Origin: Bacillus sp. MM2020_4
GTDB taxonomy: Bacteria; Bacillota; Bacilli; Bacillales; Cytobacillaceae
Length of the DNA stretch: 64,000 nucleotides
Assembly (NCBI RefSeq): GCF_011250555.1
Contig: NZ_JAANMZ010000002.1
Location: 1 to 64,000, forward strand
Reading direction: 5' to 3'
The notes under the pieces are model-generated. The model had not been told where the DNA came from. It made no database searches and saw only the letters and a list, made by a program, of their open reading frames with translations. Positions within the stretch are counted from its first letter, which is position 1. The number at the start of each line of letters is the position of its first letter. Of this stretch, positions 53,553 to 63,223 are shown piece after piece. The position numbers and the translations under genes were made by a program.

Positions 53553-54265
53553 TACTGTTTCCTTATTCGAAGTGCCTTTGCAGGGTCATCAGTAATAATG
53601 GCTGTACAATTAATATTAAAGAGCCGGTTCATGTCAGCTTCTTTATTAACGGTATAAGGACGTACGGCAATTCCATTTTCCATCGTATGAATGATGATGT
53701 TATCAGACATCGCTGAATGTTTTGGATGAATCCCTTTTGCTCTTATGGACTGTGAATAAATCCAAGGCATATAGATCCCCTCAATAAAAAGCGGGGCTGT
53801 TTCAATTTCCGGTGCTATCCGATAACTATAGACGATACTATAGTGATTAAAAGAAGAAAGAATAACCCTGTCCGTTAGACTGTATTTACGGATTAACTCG
53901 ATGACCTTATCTTCCATGCCTTCATAGGGAATCAGCCCATTTTTTAGCTCTATATTACAAATGAGCTTATTTGTTTTCATCCATTCCAAAACTTCTGTTA
54001 AAGAGGGAATGGGTTCTTTTTTGACTCCCTTTTTATTGGCATTAAGTTTTCTAATTTCTTTATATAAAAAATCTTTGACAAAGCCATTTCCGCTTGTTGT
54101 TCGGTCAACTTTTTCATCATGGATTACAACAATTTCGCCATCCTTTGTCAATTGAACATCAAGCTCTATACCATCTGCACCTGCCTTTTCTGCTTCCCAA
54201 AAGGCTGCCATAGTATTTTCTGCATTAGAAGCAGAATAACCGCGATGAGCAAAAATCTGTGTCAT
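53537..54265 (-). CDS. yqiK: Glycerophosphodiester phosphodiesterase (YqiK family)
   Basis: Hydrolyses glycerophosphodiesters to glycerol-3-phosphate and an alcohol; no signal peptide, so cytosolic. GDPD motifs: FAHRGYSASNAENTMAAF (residues 5-22, catalytic His), DGIELDVQLTKDGEIVVIHDEKVDRTT (metal Glu/Asp and second His, split over 37-63), CNIELK (about 115) and the C-terminal VNKEADMNRLF. 242 aa from the ATG at 54265; five upstream codons ignored. Ends in the shared terminator. Confidence 0.9.
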   Translation of the reverse strand: MTQIFAHRGYSASNAENTMAAFWEAEKAGADGIELDVQLTKDGEIVVIHDEKVDRTTSGNGFVKDFLYKEIRKLNANKKGVKKEPIPSLTEVLEWMKTNKLICNIELKNGLIPYEGMEDKVIELIRKYSLTDRVILSSFNHYSIVYSYRIAPEIETAPLFIEGIYMPWIYSQSIRAKGIHPKHSAMSDNIIIHTMENGIAVRPYTVNKEADMNRLFNINCTAIITDDPAKALRIRKQYEKRP

Positions 54266-54302
54266 TTTTTCACTTCCCAACTTTATTATGGAGGCATTAC
54301 AA

Positions 54303-54434
54303 ATGAAACCTTTACAGTTATCACCGGAAACAGCAATAAAACTTTCTCAGAAATTAAATGTACCGATAGAACAGCTTATGCATATGCCGCAGCATATTCT
54401 CATCCAAAAACTAATGGAACTAAGAAAAGCGTAA
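54303..54434 (+). CDS. YycC-like small protein
   Basis: 43-codon ORF, MKPLQLSPETAIKLSQKLN then VPIEQLMHMPQHILIQKLM. It resembles the YycC-like family of short Bacillus proteins, which share the xxPLQxSxETAxKL and MHMPQHIL segments; function unknown. GGAGG site 9 nt upstream. The last codons AGA AAA GCG TAA are the first bases of repeat D, so the repeat supplies the C-terminal residues and the stop. Confidence 0.75.
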   Translation: MKPLQLSPETAIKLSQKLNVPIEQLMHMPQHILIQKLMELRKA

Positions 54435-54572
54435 GTGCCCTGTTCAGCGGCGTATGGCCTGGAGCGCTCCAACTGAGATAAAGGAAACACGAAGAGCCGG
54501 AGGCGCATTCGTGCTTGACTTATCGTAGGGCGGAGAGCGAAGGACACTAGCCGCTAGGGCTCTGGAGCTGGA
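54424..54572 (+). repeat. Interspersed repeat, variant copy D (about 149 bp)
   Basis: Opposite strand to A-C but the same orientation relative to its upstream gene. It starts GAAAAGCGTAAGTGCCCTG and ends GCTCTGGAGCTGGAC, the same termini as A-C. The internal 110 bp differ and contain GGAAACACGAAGAGCCGGAGG and other partial hairpins. Overlaps the 3' end of the YycC-like ORF. Confidence 0.75.
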
Positions 54573-54605
54573 CATTTCCCAACCTAGAAATTTCATTCAT
54601 ACAAG

Positions 54606-54645
54606 AAAAAGCCTTCATTCACTTTACTGAAATGAAGGCTTTTTT
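54606..54645. terminator. Bidirectional terminator, end of spo0A
   Basis: GCCTTCATT / AATGAAGGC, 9-bp stem with an 11-nt loop, A5 and T6 flanks. Confidence 0.9.
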
Positions 54646-54658
54646 ATGTTTTATTTTG

Positions 54659-55450
54659 TTAAGAAGCCTTATGCTCAAGACGAAGTTTATCAGCCACCAT
54701 GGCAATAAACTCAGAATTGGTTGGCTTTGCTTTTGACATACTTACCGTATATCCAAAAAGGCTTGAGATCGAATCAATATTACCACGGCTCCAAGCCACT
54801 TCGATTGCATGGCGGATAGCACGCTCAACGCGGCTCGCTGTCGTGTTATATTTTTTGGCGATATCAGGGTACAATACTTTCGTTATGGAACCTAAAAGCT
54901 CAATATCGTTGTACACCATCGAAATCGCTTCACGCAAATATAAATAACCTTTAATATGTGCTGGAACTCCGATCTCGTGAATAATACTTGTAATACTTGC
55001 ATCTAAATTTTTTGGTTTTTGTTCTGATTGGGAACGGTAGCTTGTAGCGGGGCCCCTACGAATAAAGGTGCTGGCGTTTCCACTAACCTGCCGAATATGG
55101 CTTCCTAAATTCTCCATATCAAATGGTTTTAAAATAAAATAGGAAGCACCAAGTTCAACGGCTTTTTTGGTTACATCCTCTTGACCAAAAGCTGTTAACA
55201 TAATAACATTCGGTAATGTTCCTTTTTTCAACTCACGCAAGCGCTCAAGCACTGCCAAACCGTCAAGGTGCGGCATAATAATATCTAATACTAAGACATC
55301 AGGGTCTGTTGAAGCTAACATTTCTAAGCACTCTTGACCGTTATGGGCGATGCCGACAACTTCCATATCTTCTTGGGACGAAATATAGTCCTCTAATAGT
55401 CCAACCAGCTCTCTATTATCATCCACGACACAAACCTTTATTTTCTTCAA
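54659..55450 (-). CDS. spo0A: Sporulation master regulator Spo0A
   Basis: Phosphorelay-controlled response regulator for entry into sporulation. Receiver domain: [10 protein letters not shown] (acidic pocket), phospho-Asp in [13 protein letters not shown] (about 55), MLTAFGQ, FILKPFD (Lys). The C-terminal sigma-A-interacting DNA-binding domain starts about residue 145 and contains the recognition helix region [20 protein letters not shown] and the family signature [20 protein letters not shown]. 263 aa. TTG at 55450 follows GAGGAGG at 8 nt; seven upstream in-frame codons overlap that site. A sigma-H promoter with 0A boxes lies upstream. Confidence 0.97.
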   Translation of the reverse strand: MKKIKVCVVDDNRELVGLLEDYISSQEDMEVVGIAHNGQECLEMLASTDPDVLVLDIIMPHLDGLAVLERLRELKKGTLPNVIMLTAFGQEDVTKKAVELGASYFILKPFDMENLGSHIRQVSGNASTFIRRGPATSYRSQSEQKPKNLDASITSIIHEIGVPAHIKGYLYLREAISMVYNDIELLGSITKVLYPDIAKKYNTTASRVERAIRHAIEVAWSRGNIDSISSLFGYTVSMSKAKPTNSEFIAMVADKLRLEHKAS

Positions 55451-55537
55451 TTCCAGTTCCTCCTCATTCAAATCAAATCTCTATTTTCATCATACCGCAT
55501 TATTCATTTATCATCTCTAAATTCTATTCTAAATAAG

Positions 55538-55564
55538 AAATTCGACAATGCAACTAAAAATCCT
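55538..55564 (-). promoter_or_regulatory. Sigma-H promoter with overlapping 0A box (spo0A Ps)
   Basis: Minus strand -35 AGGATTT (55558-55564), 11-bp spacer, -10 GTCGAATTT (55538-55546), matching RnAGGAWWW-N11-12-RnnGAATWW. A perfect 0A box TGTCGAA (55541-55547) overlaps the -10 region, implying feedback by Spo0A. Confidence 0.8.
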
Positions 55565-55629
55565 TTCATTTTTTTAATATTTCTTAAAATAGTGATAAAA
55601 TCTTATCTTTTCTTTGTTTTCCTTCTCTT

Positions 55630-55677
55630 TTCGACTAATTTCGCATTATTACCATTTAATAACATGGTTTTGTCGAA
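55630..55677. promoter_or_regulatory. Further 0A-box-like sites upstream of spo0A
   Basis: TGTCGAA on the plus strand at 55671-55677 (perfect 0A box) and TTCGACT at 55630-55636 (minus-strand AGTCGAA, one mismatch), in the 288-bp spoIVB-spo0A gap. Consistent with the multi-box arrangement at the B. subtilis spo0A promoter. Confidence 0.6.
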
Positions 55678-55689
55678 TAATTTCTATAT

Positions 55690-55727
55690 AAAAAGAGAAG
55701 CAAAATAGGGAAATATACCTATTTTGC
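55690..55727 (-). terminator. Terminator of spoIVB
   Basis: GCAAAATAGG / CCTATTTTGC, 10-bp perfect stem with minus-strand tail TTCTCTTTTTAT. Confidence 0.8.
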
Positions 55728-55738
55728 TTAAACAATGT

Positions 55739-57034
55739 TTAGCTCGCTTTATTTTTTGGTGTTTCGTATATATTAATTCCAGCTTCATTTAGCATCCATT
55801 CAATATGCACACCGTATCCAGATGTAGGATCATTTACAAACACATGTGTAACTGCTCCGATCAGCTTTCCATCTTGAATGATCGGACTTCCACTCATGCC
55901 TTGAACGATACCTCCTGTTTTTTCAAGGAGCTTTGGATCGGTCACTTTAATCACCATGCCCTTTGTAGCCGGAAACTTTTGCGGAATTGTGCTGACAATT
56001 TCAATCGAAAATTCTTCCACTCGGTCATCATTCACTACTGTTAAAATTTTTGCCGGTCCCTCTTTAACCTGATGGGATAGTGCTATTGGGAGTGGTTTAT
56101 CTAGCACCCCATTTTTTAATTCTTTGTTTAATTCACCAAAAATACCAAATGGACTGTTCTTTTTAATATTACCAACAATTTCACGATCTGAAGAAAAACG
56201 GGCAAGTTTTTCTCCTGGATCACCGTTACTACCCTTTTCAATAGACGTTACAGTGGAACGGACAATTTGACCATCTTCCACCACAATTGGCTGTTTTGTA
56301 TCCATGTCTGAAATAACATGTCCAAGGGCACCATATTTTTTAGACTGTGGATGTACAAAAGTCATGGTTCCAATTCCAGCTGCTGAATCTCTAATATATA
56401 ATCCAAGTTTATAGGTGTTTTCCCCTTTATCTTTTAACGGGGTGAGTTTAGTCGTAATTTTGCCGCTTTCCCGACTGATAACCATATCAAGAGCTTTACC
56501 ATCTTGTCCTGCCGTTTGTACGAACGGAGCAACATCTGTCATTTTTTCAATTTTGCTACCATTGATTTCGGTAATCATGTCTCCAATTTTTATTCCTGCA
56601 AGTTCACCGGGTGATTTTTTGCCATCCTCTGTATTAATCAAATGGTGTCCAACTACTAATACGCCTACAGTATTTAATTTCACACCAATTGATTGACCAC
56701 CGGGCAGTACTCGAAAATCGTTTAAGACATGTACATCGACCTTTTTAATCGGAATGCCTGCATATTCTAGTAGCACTTCATTTTTGCCTTTTTCATTTGC
56801 GTTCACGGATATTGAATGATTTTCCTGATTAAGTGTAATATTCGATTTGTGAGAATTATTTTTTAGAGCTGCAGATACCGGAGCAGCCTTCTGGAAGGTA
56901 TAATCTTGTCCTTCAAACATAGTAATCGTCTTAGGGATTGCCAGGTATTGCTGTAACGGCTGAAAAAATATAAGGCTAATTAATGAAACAAGGAGAATTC
57001 CACCAATAATCTTTCTAATTATTTCTAACTTCAA
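55739..57034 (-). CDS. spoIVB: SpoIVB signalling serine peptidase
   Basis: Forespore-secreted S55 peptidase that triggers pro-sigma-K processing. One N-terminal membrane span or signal (about residues 7-28). A PDZ domain follows (about 100-190; [22 protein letters not shown]). The C-terminal peptidase domain has [18 protein letters not shown] (catalytic His region) and the nucleophile motif [19 protein letters not shown] (about 378). About 431 aa. TTG at 57034 fits the AGGAG spacing better than the GTG at 57043. Located between recN and spo0A as in all Bacillus. Confidence 0.95.
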   Translation of the reverse strand: MKLEIIRKIIGGILLVSLISLIFFQPLQQYLAIPKTITMFEGQDYTFQKAAPVSAALKNNSHKSNITLNQENHSISVNANEKGKNEVLLEYAGIPIKKVDVHVLNDFRVLPGGQSIGVKLNTVGVLVVGHHLINTEDGKKSPGELAGIKIGDMITEINGSKIEKMTDVAPFVQTAGQDGKALDMVISRESGKITTKLTPLKDKGENTYKLGLYIRDSAAGIGTMTFVHPQSKKYGALGHVISDMDTKQPIVVEDGQIVRSTVTSIEKGSNGDPGEKLARFSSDREIVGNIKKNSPFGIFGELNKELKNGVLDKPLPIALSHQVKEGPAKILTVVNDDRVEEFSIEIVSTIPQKFPATKGMVIKVTDPKLLEKTGGIVQGMSGSPIIQDGKLIGAVTHVFVNDPTSGYGVHIEWMLNEAGINIYETPKNKAS

Positions 57035-57132
57035 ATTCTTCACTCTCCTCGCTTCTTTTCACTACACACTTCAAAAATGGCTACATCTTTAATTTTGCCT
57101 CCTTGACAATCATTTATAACTGGTATAAACAT

Positions 57133-57161
57133 AAAAAAGCTACCCAAATTGGGAAGCTTTT
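57133..57161 (-). terminator. Terminator after recN
   Basis: AAAAGCTTCCCAA / TTGGGTAGCTTTTTT on the minus strand, with one mismatch pair; separates recN from spoIVB. Confidence 0.75.
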
Positions 57162-58849
57162 CAATTTACCTTCGTCTTTACTGCTAATTGTAACAATTCC
57201 TCAGCATGTTTTTTTGTTAAGTCGGTGATTTCTGCACCAGATATCATCCGGCCGATCTCTCTAATCTTTTCATCAATACTTAGTGGTGTAACCGAGGTTT
57301 TCGTTCTTCCACCCTTTATCATCTTAGCAATAAACAGATGTGTATCTGCCATTGCAGCGACCTGTGGCAAATGGGAAATACACAAAACCTGTGAGCCTGA
57401 AGAAACTTTATAAATTTTTTCTGCGATGGATTGAGCAACCCTTCCGCTCACACCTGTATCCACTTCATCGAAGATAATCGAAGTAACACCTTGATGTTTC
57501 GAAAAAATACTTTTCAACGCCAACATGATCCGTGATAACTCTCCTCCAGAAGCCACTTTTGATAATGGCTTTAATGGTTCTCCCGGATTCGTCGAAATAT
57601 AAAATTCAACATGGTCCACGCCGTTTTTAGAAAAATGCTGAAGATCTGTTTCAAAACGAATTTCAAAAACCGTTTTTTCCATGTATAATTCTTTTAATTC
57701 AGTATGAATTAATTTTGTCAGCTTATTAGCCCATTTTTGGCGGAGTTCGGATAATTGTTTTGCCTCTAGGACTAAGTCCTTCATAATGGATGCTAATTCT
57801 TTTTTCAGTTCTTCTATATGTGTTTCTTTATTCATAAGTGTTTCAATTTCTTCCTCAACTTTTGCACCATATTCCATTATTTCATTGATGGTTTTCCCAT
57901 ATTTTCGTTTTAACTGGTTAATTTCATTTAAGCGGTCTTCAATTTCATTTAACCTTCCTGGATCATACTCCAGAGCATCCAATTCATTTCTTAATGATCG
58001 TGCTGCGTCCTCCAATTGATAGAAACTATTCGAAACAGATTCAAATATTTCTTTATAGGCCGTGTCAAGGGAGGCTGCATCCTCCAAGTACCCCATAGTC
58101 ATTCCAACCCAATCAAGGCCCTTCTGTTCACCATTTAGGCCATTATAGCCTGATTGAATGGATTCAAATACCCGTTCGAAATTACCAAGTTTTCTTTTTT
58201 CTTCGGAAAGCTCCTCGTCTTCATTTGGCTTTAATTTAGCCTTTTGAATTTCGTCTAATTGAAATTGAATTAAATCAAGGCGATGGGCTGTTTGCTGATC
58301 ATTTTCGCTTAAAGTTTTAAGCTTATGTAATGTATGCTCGTATCGGCGAAATACATCAGTGTATTCTCCCAGTGAAGCTTGGATTTCCTCAGAACCAAAT
58401 TGATCCAGCAATGTTAAATGTCTTGTCTCATCCATCAATTCTTGGTGTTCATGCTGACCATGGATATCGACAAGAGTTCCGCCCATTTCCCGAAGGGTTG
58501 CTATCGTCACTAATTTTCCGTTAATACGACACACACTTTTTCCTGTCCGGGAAATATCTCGTCGTAAAACCACCATTCCTTCTTCAATATCTATCCCGAA
58601 TTCTAATGCTTTCAATAGAATAGGATGGTTCGGGGTATCCAATTGGAATAAACCTTCTATTTCAGCTTTGTCTTCTCCATGGCGAACAAATTCTGCTGAA
58701 CCTCTTCCACCAACTAATAAATGAATAGCATCAATAATAATGGACTTTCCGGCACCTGTTTCACCGGTTAAAACGGTTAATCCTTTTTCAAAACTAATCT
58801 CAAGAGCTTGGATAATGGCGAAATTTTTTATTGATAGTTCTGCTAACAA
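57161..58849 (-). CDS. recN: DNA repair protein RecN
   Basis: SMC-like ATPase acting early at DNA double-strand breaks. Walker A GETGAGKSIIIDAI (about residues 29-42), long coiled-coil middle (about 150-370), signature KVASGGELSRIMLAL (about 425) and Walker B TSIIFDEVDTGVSG (about 450). TTG at 58849 gives MLAELSIKNFAI and 562 aa, the family start; the frame extends five codons further. 16 nt downstream of argR in a tlyA-argR-recN run. I see no LexA box immediately upstream. Confidence 0.95.
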   Translation of the reverse strand: MLAELSIKNFAIIQALEISFEKGLTVLTGETGAGKSIIIDAIHLLVGGRGSAEFVRHGEDKAEIEGLFQLDTPNHPILLKALEFGIDIEEGMVVLRRDISRTGKSVCRINGKLVTIATLREMGGTLVDIHGQHEHQELMDETRHLTLLDQFGSEEIQASLGEYTDVFRRYEHTLHKLKTLSENDQQTAHRLDLIQFQLDEIQKAKLKPNEDEELSEEKRKLGNFERVFESIQSGYNGLNGEQKGLDWVGMTMGYLEDAASLDTAYKEIFESVSNSFYQLEDAARSLRNELDALEYDPGRLNEIEDRLNEINQLKRKYGKTINEIMEYGAKVEEEIETLMNKETHIEELKKELASIMKDLVLEAKQLSELRQKWANKLTKLIHTELKELYMEKTVFEIRFETDLQHFSKNGVDHVEFYISTNPGEPLKPLSKVASGGELSRIMLALKSIFSKHQGVTSIIFDEVDTGVSGRVAQSIAEKIYKVSSGSQVLCISHLPQVAAMADTHLFIAKMIKGGRTKTSVTPLSIDEKIREIGRMISGAEITDLTKKHAEELLQLAVKTKVN

Positions 58850-58864
58850 GAAACTCTCCCCCAA

Positions 58865-59314
58865 TTAAAGCATATCAAGGAACCGGTTTGTGATGACCTC
58901 GGTATCTTCCGGTGTGCGGCATATGATTAACATCGTATCATCACCGCAAATTGTTCCTAATATTTCTTCCCAGTCAAGATTGTCGATTAATGCACCGATA
59001 GCCATTGCATTACCAGGCAGACATTTCAGGACCAGTAGGTGTCCGGCCGAATCTATCCTAACAAATGCATCAATTAATGAACGCTTTAATTTCTGCAATG
59101 GATTAAATCTTTGGTCTGCAGGCAAGCTATACTTATACCGGCCATCAATCAATGGAACCTTTACAAGATGTAATTCTTTAATATCTCGTGACACGGTTGC
59201 CTGCGTTACATTGTATCCTGCATTCTTCAGTTCATCCACTAAATCATCCTGTGTTTCAATATCATTCCTGGCAATGATCTCCCTGATTTTTATATGGCGT
59301 TGACCTTTATTCAT
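58865..59314 (-). CDS. argR: Arginine repressor/activator AhrC (ArgR)
   Basis: Arginine-dependent regulator of arginine biosynthesis and catabolism. N-terminal winged helix ([29 protein letters not shown] at about 38-53) and C-terminal hexamerisation/arginine-binding domain with [14 protein letters not shown] (about 120-133). 149 aa, as in B. subtilis. Follows tlyA after a 152-bp gap that contains a hairpin, so it may have its own promoter. A possible target upstream of artP lies in this window. Confidence 0.96.
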   Translation of the reverse strand: MNKGQRHIKIREIIARNDIETQDDLVDELKNAGYNVTQATVSRDIKELHLVKVPLIDGRYKYSLPADQRFNPLQKLKRSLIDAFVRIDSAGHLLVLKCLPGNAMAIGALIDNLDWEEILGTICGDDTMLIICRTPEDTEVITNRFLDML

Positions 59315-59437
59315 CTTTTCACCCCATAGTCATAGAAAACATTAGAGTATTTTGTACTATAATGTCGTATCTACCCATATGTTAGCCCATTTTTCCAAAC
59401 TTGTACATTTATTCTTTATAAAAATACATGTATATGC

Positions 59438-59466
59438 AATAAAAGGATAGGCATGGCCCATCCTTT
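59438..59466 (-). terminator. Hairpin between tlyA and argR
   Basis: AAAGGATGGGC / GCCTATCCTTT, 11-bp stem (one G-T pair) with a 3-nt loop immediately after the tlyA stop. The T-tract is short (TTTTATTGC), so it may be an attenuator more than a full stop. Confidence 0.6.
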
Positions 59467-60297
59467 CTAGTTTAATTTCGAATGAAATTCTTTATGTGAT
59501 TCATTTACAATTTCGGAGGGGCTGACTGGTAACTGTATTTGTCCAGCTGATTCATCGCCTCTCCATTTAAGGTGAAGCAAATATTCAATATTTCCATCAC
59601 CGCCGGTTATAGGTGAATACGATAAGTTTGTTACGGTAAATCCCTGCTCGACAGAAAAATGGATGATTTTCTCTATTACTTGTAAATGGACCTTTTCATC
59701 CCGAACAATCCCTTTTTTACCTACTTGGTCTCGTCCGGCTTCAAATTGCGGCTTAATAAGGGCGATAATATCACTTCCTGGTATAAGAAGTGTTTTTAAC
59801 ACGGGTAATATTAATGTTAAGGATATAAATGATACGTCAATCGACGCAAAGTTCGGCATTTCCCCGTTTAAGTCAGCTGGTGTGACGTAGCGAAAATTAG
59901 TCCTCTCCATCACTACGACACGTTCGTCCTGCCTCAGCTTCCAAGCTAGCTGATTGTAACCTACATCAAGGGCATAGGACATTTTCGCCCCATTTTGAAG
60001 GGCACAATCGGTGAACCCACCAGTTGAAGCACCAATATCTAATAGTATTTTATTTTGAACGTTCACATCAAACACTTTTATCGCCTTTTCGAGCTTTAAT
60101 CCCCCGCGGCTTACATACGGTAGCATTTTTCCTTTTATAGTTAACGGAATATCGATTTTAACTTTTTCACCTGGTTTATCTAATCTCTCTTCATTTGTAT
60201 AAACTAACCCTGCCATAATGGCCCGTTTAGCTTTTTCTCGCGTTTCAATTAAACCTCGCTCCACGAGTAACACATCTACTCTTTCTTTATTTTTCAT
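59467..60297 (-). CDS. tlyA: TlyA family rRNA 2'-O-methyltransferase (YqxC)
   Basis: SAM-dependent methyltransferase homologous to TlyA, which 2'-O-methylates rRNA cytidines. S4 RNA-binding domain at residues 6-65 (RVDVLLVERGLIETREKAKRAI split with its VY strand), then the FtsJ-type fold: VSRGGLKLEKAI, LLDIGASTGGFTDCALQNGA (SAM loop, about 85-104), VDVSFIS-like IDVSFISL (about 155) and LIKPQFEAG. 276 aa. Starts 3 nt after dxs ends. Older annotations as hemolysin are not supported. Confidence 0.9.
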   Translation of the reverse strand: MKNKERVDVLLVERGLIETREKAKRAIMAGLVYTNEERLDKPGEKVKIDIPLTIKGKMLPYVSRGGLKLEKAIKVFDVNVQNKILLDIGASTGGFTDCALQNGAKMSYALDVGYNQLAWKLRQDERVVVMERTNFRYVTPADLNGEMPNFASIDVSFISLTLILPVLKTLLIPGSDIIALIKPQFEAGRDQVGKKGIVRDEKVHLQVIEKIIHFSVEQGFTVTNLSYSPITGGDGNIEYLLHLKWRGDESAGQIQLPVSPSEIVNESHKEFHSKLN

Positions 60298-60300
60298 TAT

Positions 60301-62196
60301 TTAAGCCCTTTGCTGTTTTTTCCTTGCCAGAATGGAAATCCTTTGGATGACTGCATCCGTCGTTAAGCCAATCTCTTCAAGTAAGGAGCCGACATCCCCA
60401 TGTTCAACAAATTGGTCTGGGATTCCGATTCGGTCAATTTTTGCCTGATAAAAACTATGGTCATGAGCAAATTCTAGTACTGCACTTCCAAATCCGCCTT
60501 GTAAAACGGCTTCTTCAATGGTGAGAAGCGGGATGTCTTTTTCAAGCAGGCTAGTCAACATTTTTCCATCAAGCGGCTTGATAAAGCGGGCATTTACAAC
60601 CCTTACTGAAATCCCTTTCTTTTCAAGAGCCACTGCTGCTTCCATAGCCATTGGAATGGTGGTTCCAAAGGTTAAAATAGCTGCATCATCGCCGTCCTTT
60701 AATACCTCCCATGTGCCAATGGGAATAGCGCTTAATTCCTCGTCCAATGCGACACCAAGCCCGTTACCTCTCGGAAATCTAAGTGCGATTGGACCATCAT
60801 CATAATTCAATGCAGTATAAACCATATGTTGCCCTTCATTTTCGTCTTTTGGCATCATTAAGACGATATTTGGTATGTGCCTTAAAAAGGCAATATCAAA
60901 AACACCCTGGTGTGTTTCCCCATCAGCCCCAACTAGACCAGCACGGTCAATTCCAATAAAAACATTTAAATTTTGCCTGCAGATATCATGGACAACCTGG
61001 TCATAGGCTCGTTGTAAAAACGTAGAGTAAATGGCTAAAAAAGGCTTCATCTTTTGGGTAGCTAAACCTGCCGCAACGGTTGCAGCATGCTGTTCGGCAA
61101 TCCCAACATCATACATTCGATCAGGGAACTCACTTGCAAAGCCTTCAAGCTTTGAACCCACTGGCATTGCCGGAGTAATCGCTACAATTCGTTCGTCGCT
61201 TCTTGCCAGCTTTCGGACTGTTTCACTTACTAAACTGCTCCATGCTGGCGGCTGTTTTTTAGCAGGTTTAACAAAATCACCGGTATCGATCTTATAGGGG
61301 CCTGTTCCGTGCCACGTACCTGTTTTATCACTTTCTGCCGGTTGATACCCTTTACCCTTTTTGGTAATCACATGGAGGAGAACGGGGCCCTCCGTCTTTT
61401 TAGCATAACTAAGGTTCTCAAATAACGCATCATAATTATGACCATCAATCGGTCCTAAATATGTAAAACCTAATTCTTCAAAAAACATCCCTGAAACGAC
61501 TAAGTACTTTAAGCTATCCTTGATCCGTTCTGCAGTTGCCGCAAGCTTACCGCCAACAGCAGGCACTTTTTTCAATAATACTTCAAGTTCATCTTTTACC
61601 CATTGATATTTCCCGGCCGTGCGCAATTGGCCAAGGATATTATGAACAGCCCCAACATTAGGAGCAATGGACATTTCATTATCGTTCAATATAACGATCA
61701 TATCTTTTTTCTCATGACCAATGTGATTTAAGGCCTCTAATGCCATTCCACCAGTTAAGGCACCATCCCCAATCACTGGTACAACGAAGGATTTTTCCCT
61801 TTTTAAATCCCTGGCAATTGCCATCCCCATCGCAGCTGAAAGGGATGTAGAGCTGTGTCCTGTTTCCCAAACATCATGCTCGCTTTCAATCCGCTTCGGA
61901 AAACCGCAAAGCCCCTTAAATTGTCTTAAGGAATCAAATTCACGAGCCCTGCCTGTTAATATTTTATGAACATAGGATTGATGGCCTACATCCCAAATAA
62001 TTTTATCCTTTGGACTATCAAAACATTTATGTAATGCAATGGTTAATTCAACAACACCCAAATTAGGGCCAATATGGCCGCCTGTCACTGACAGTTTCTC
62101 AACTAAGAATTGGCGAATTTCTTGACTCAACACTTCCAATTCTTTATTCGACATCCTCTTTAAGAAGGATGGGTCCTTTATTGATAATAAATCCAT
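60301..62196 (-). CDS. dxs: 1-deoxy-D-xylulose-5-phosphate synthase
   Basis: First enzyme of the MEP isoprenoid pathway, condensing pyruvate and glyceraldehyde-3-phosphate with thiamine diphosphate. Motifs: [18 protein letters not shown] (about residue 37), ThDP loop [18 protein letters not shown]...[14 protein letters not shown] (about 150-190), and [15 protein letters not shown] (about 370) with the conserved Glu. 631 aa from the ATG at 62196 ([13 protein letters not shown]); 23 further upstream codons lack a site. In a xseA-xseB-ispA-dxs-tlyA run. Confidence 0.96.
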   Translation of the reverse strand: MDLLSIKDPSFLKRMSNKELEVLSQEIRQFLVEKLSVTGGHIGPNLGVVELTIALHKCFDSPKDKIIWDVGHQSYVHKILTGRAREFDSLRQFKGLCGFPKRIESEHDVWETGHSSTSLSAAMGMAIARDLKREKSFVVPVIGDGALTGGMALEALNHIGHEKKDMIVILNDNEMSIAPNVGAVHNILGQLRTAGKYQWVKDELEVLLKKVPAVGGKLAATAERIKDSLKYLVVSGMFFEELGFTYLGPIDGHNYDALFENLSYAKKTEGPVLLHVITKKGKGYQPAESDKTGTWHGTGPYKIDTGDFVKPAKKQPPAWSSLVSETVRKLARSDERIVAITPAMPVGSKLEGFASEFPDRMYDVGIAEQHAATVAAGLATQKMKPFLAIYSTFLQRAYDQVVHDICRQNLNVFIGIDRAGLVGADGETHQGVFDIAFLRHIPNIVLMMPKDENEGQHMVYTALNYDDGPIALRFPRGNGLGVALDEELSAIPIGTWEVLKDGDDAAILTFGTTIPMAMEAAVALEKKGISVRVVNARFIKPLDGKMLTSLLEKDIPLLTIEEAVLQGGFGSAVLEFAHDHSFYQAKIDRIGIPDQFVEHGDVGSLLEEIGLTTDAVIQRISILARKKQQRA

Positions 62197-62326
62197 TTTG
62201 GACCACTCACTTTCATACATTTTGAAAAAATAGCCGCTAACACAATTTGTGATAACGGCATTCACAACGTTCTCTACATTGAAAACGATTATATCATACT
62301 ACATTCATTACCTCAAACAGCCATCA

Positions 62327-63220
62327 TTAATGATCTCTTGAAGCAACTAATTCCGTTATTTCTCTTAGCAAATTCGTCATTATACCTGTCTTTTTAAGAT
62401 ATTCTTCTGACAGGTTGATTTGATTATGTAAAGCAGCCCTTGCCCCATCCATAGTTAACAATTGTGGATAGGTACTTTTGTGGTTTATCGTATCGCTCCC
62501 AACAGGCTTTCCAATTAATTGTGGATTACCGATCAAATCTAGAATATCATCCTGTATTTGAAATGCAAGTCCAAGATGATGGGCAAACCCTGATAGATGG
62601 TCTAATTGGACTTGACTAGCACCCGCCAGAATTGCTCCTGCAATCACACTAAATCTAAGCAGCTTACCCGTTTTATGAATATGTATATACTCAAGTTCCT
62701 TAAGGGTGAGATTCTTTCCTTCTCCCTCCATATCGGCAACTTGTCCGCCCACCATTCCCTCAGTTCCTGCAGCTTTTGCCATTTCAACTACTAATTTTAT
62801 TTTCTTATCAGCTGAAGCAAACTCATCTGGAAGCAACCCGATTACTTCAAAACTATAGGTTAATAAGGCATCTCCGGCTAATATAGCAATGGCATCTCCA
62901 AAAACCTTGTGATTGGTTGGCTTTCCTCTTCTTAAATCGTCATTATCCATACTTGGCAGGTCATCATGGATTAAAGAGTAGGTATGGATCATTTCTATTG
63001 CAGCCGCAACAGGCAGTCCCTTTTTGGGATCAATTCCAAATGCGTCTAAGGTTGCAAATAGCAATAAAGGGCGGATTCTCTTTCCACCTGCTTCAAGGGA
63101 ATAAATCATGGATTCCTTAATAATAGAAGGAGCATCCAGCTTTTCAACTAGTGCACGGAGCTCCGAATCTAACAGATGTTTATATTCTTGTGCAAATGCG
63201 TCCAGTAACCCGGTTTCCAC
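62327..63220 (-). CDS. ispA: Farnesyl diphosphate synthase
   Basis: Chain elongation of DMAPP/GPP with IPP to farnesyl-PP. First Asp-rich motif HDDLPSMDNDDLRRGK (about residues 90-105, DDx4D) and second QIQDDILD (about 230), plus SLEAGGKRIRP at about 43. 297 aa. GTG start with GAGGAGGA, 3 nt after the xseB stop, indicating translational coupling. It feeds quinone, undecaprenyl and sporulene-type products. Confidence 0.95.
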   Translation of the reverse strand: METGLLDAFAQEYKHLLDSELRALVEKLDAPSIIKESMIYSLEAGGKRIRPLLLFATLDAFGIDPKKGLPVAAAIEMIHTYSLIHDDLPSMDNDDLRRGKPTNHKVFGDAIAILAGDALLTYSFEVIGLLPDEFASADKKIKLVVEMAKAAGTEGMVGGQVADMEGEGKNLTLKELEYIHIHKTGKLLRFSVIAGAILAGASQVQLDHLSGFAHHLGLAFQIQDDILDLIGNPQLIGKPVGSDTINHKSTYPQLLTMDGARAALHNQINLSEEYLKKTGIMTNLLREITELVASRDH

Positions 63221-63223
63221 GTT

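Noticed and set aside
59395..59440. ArgR autoregulatory box upstream of argR.
   Set aside because: The sequence ACATGTATATGCAAT has only loose similarity to the ARG box; not enough to call.
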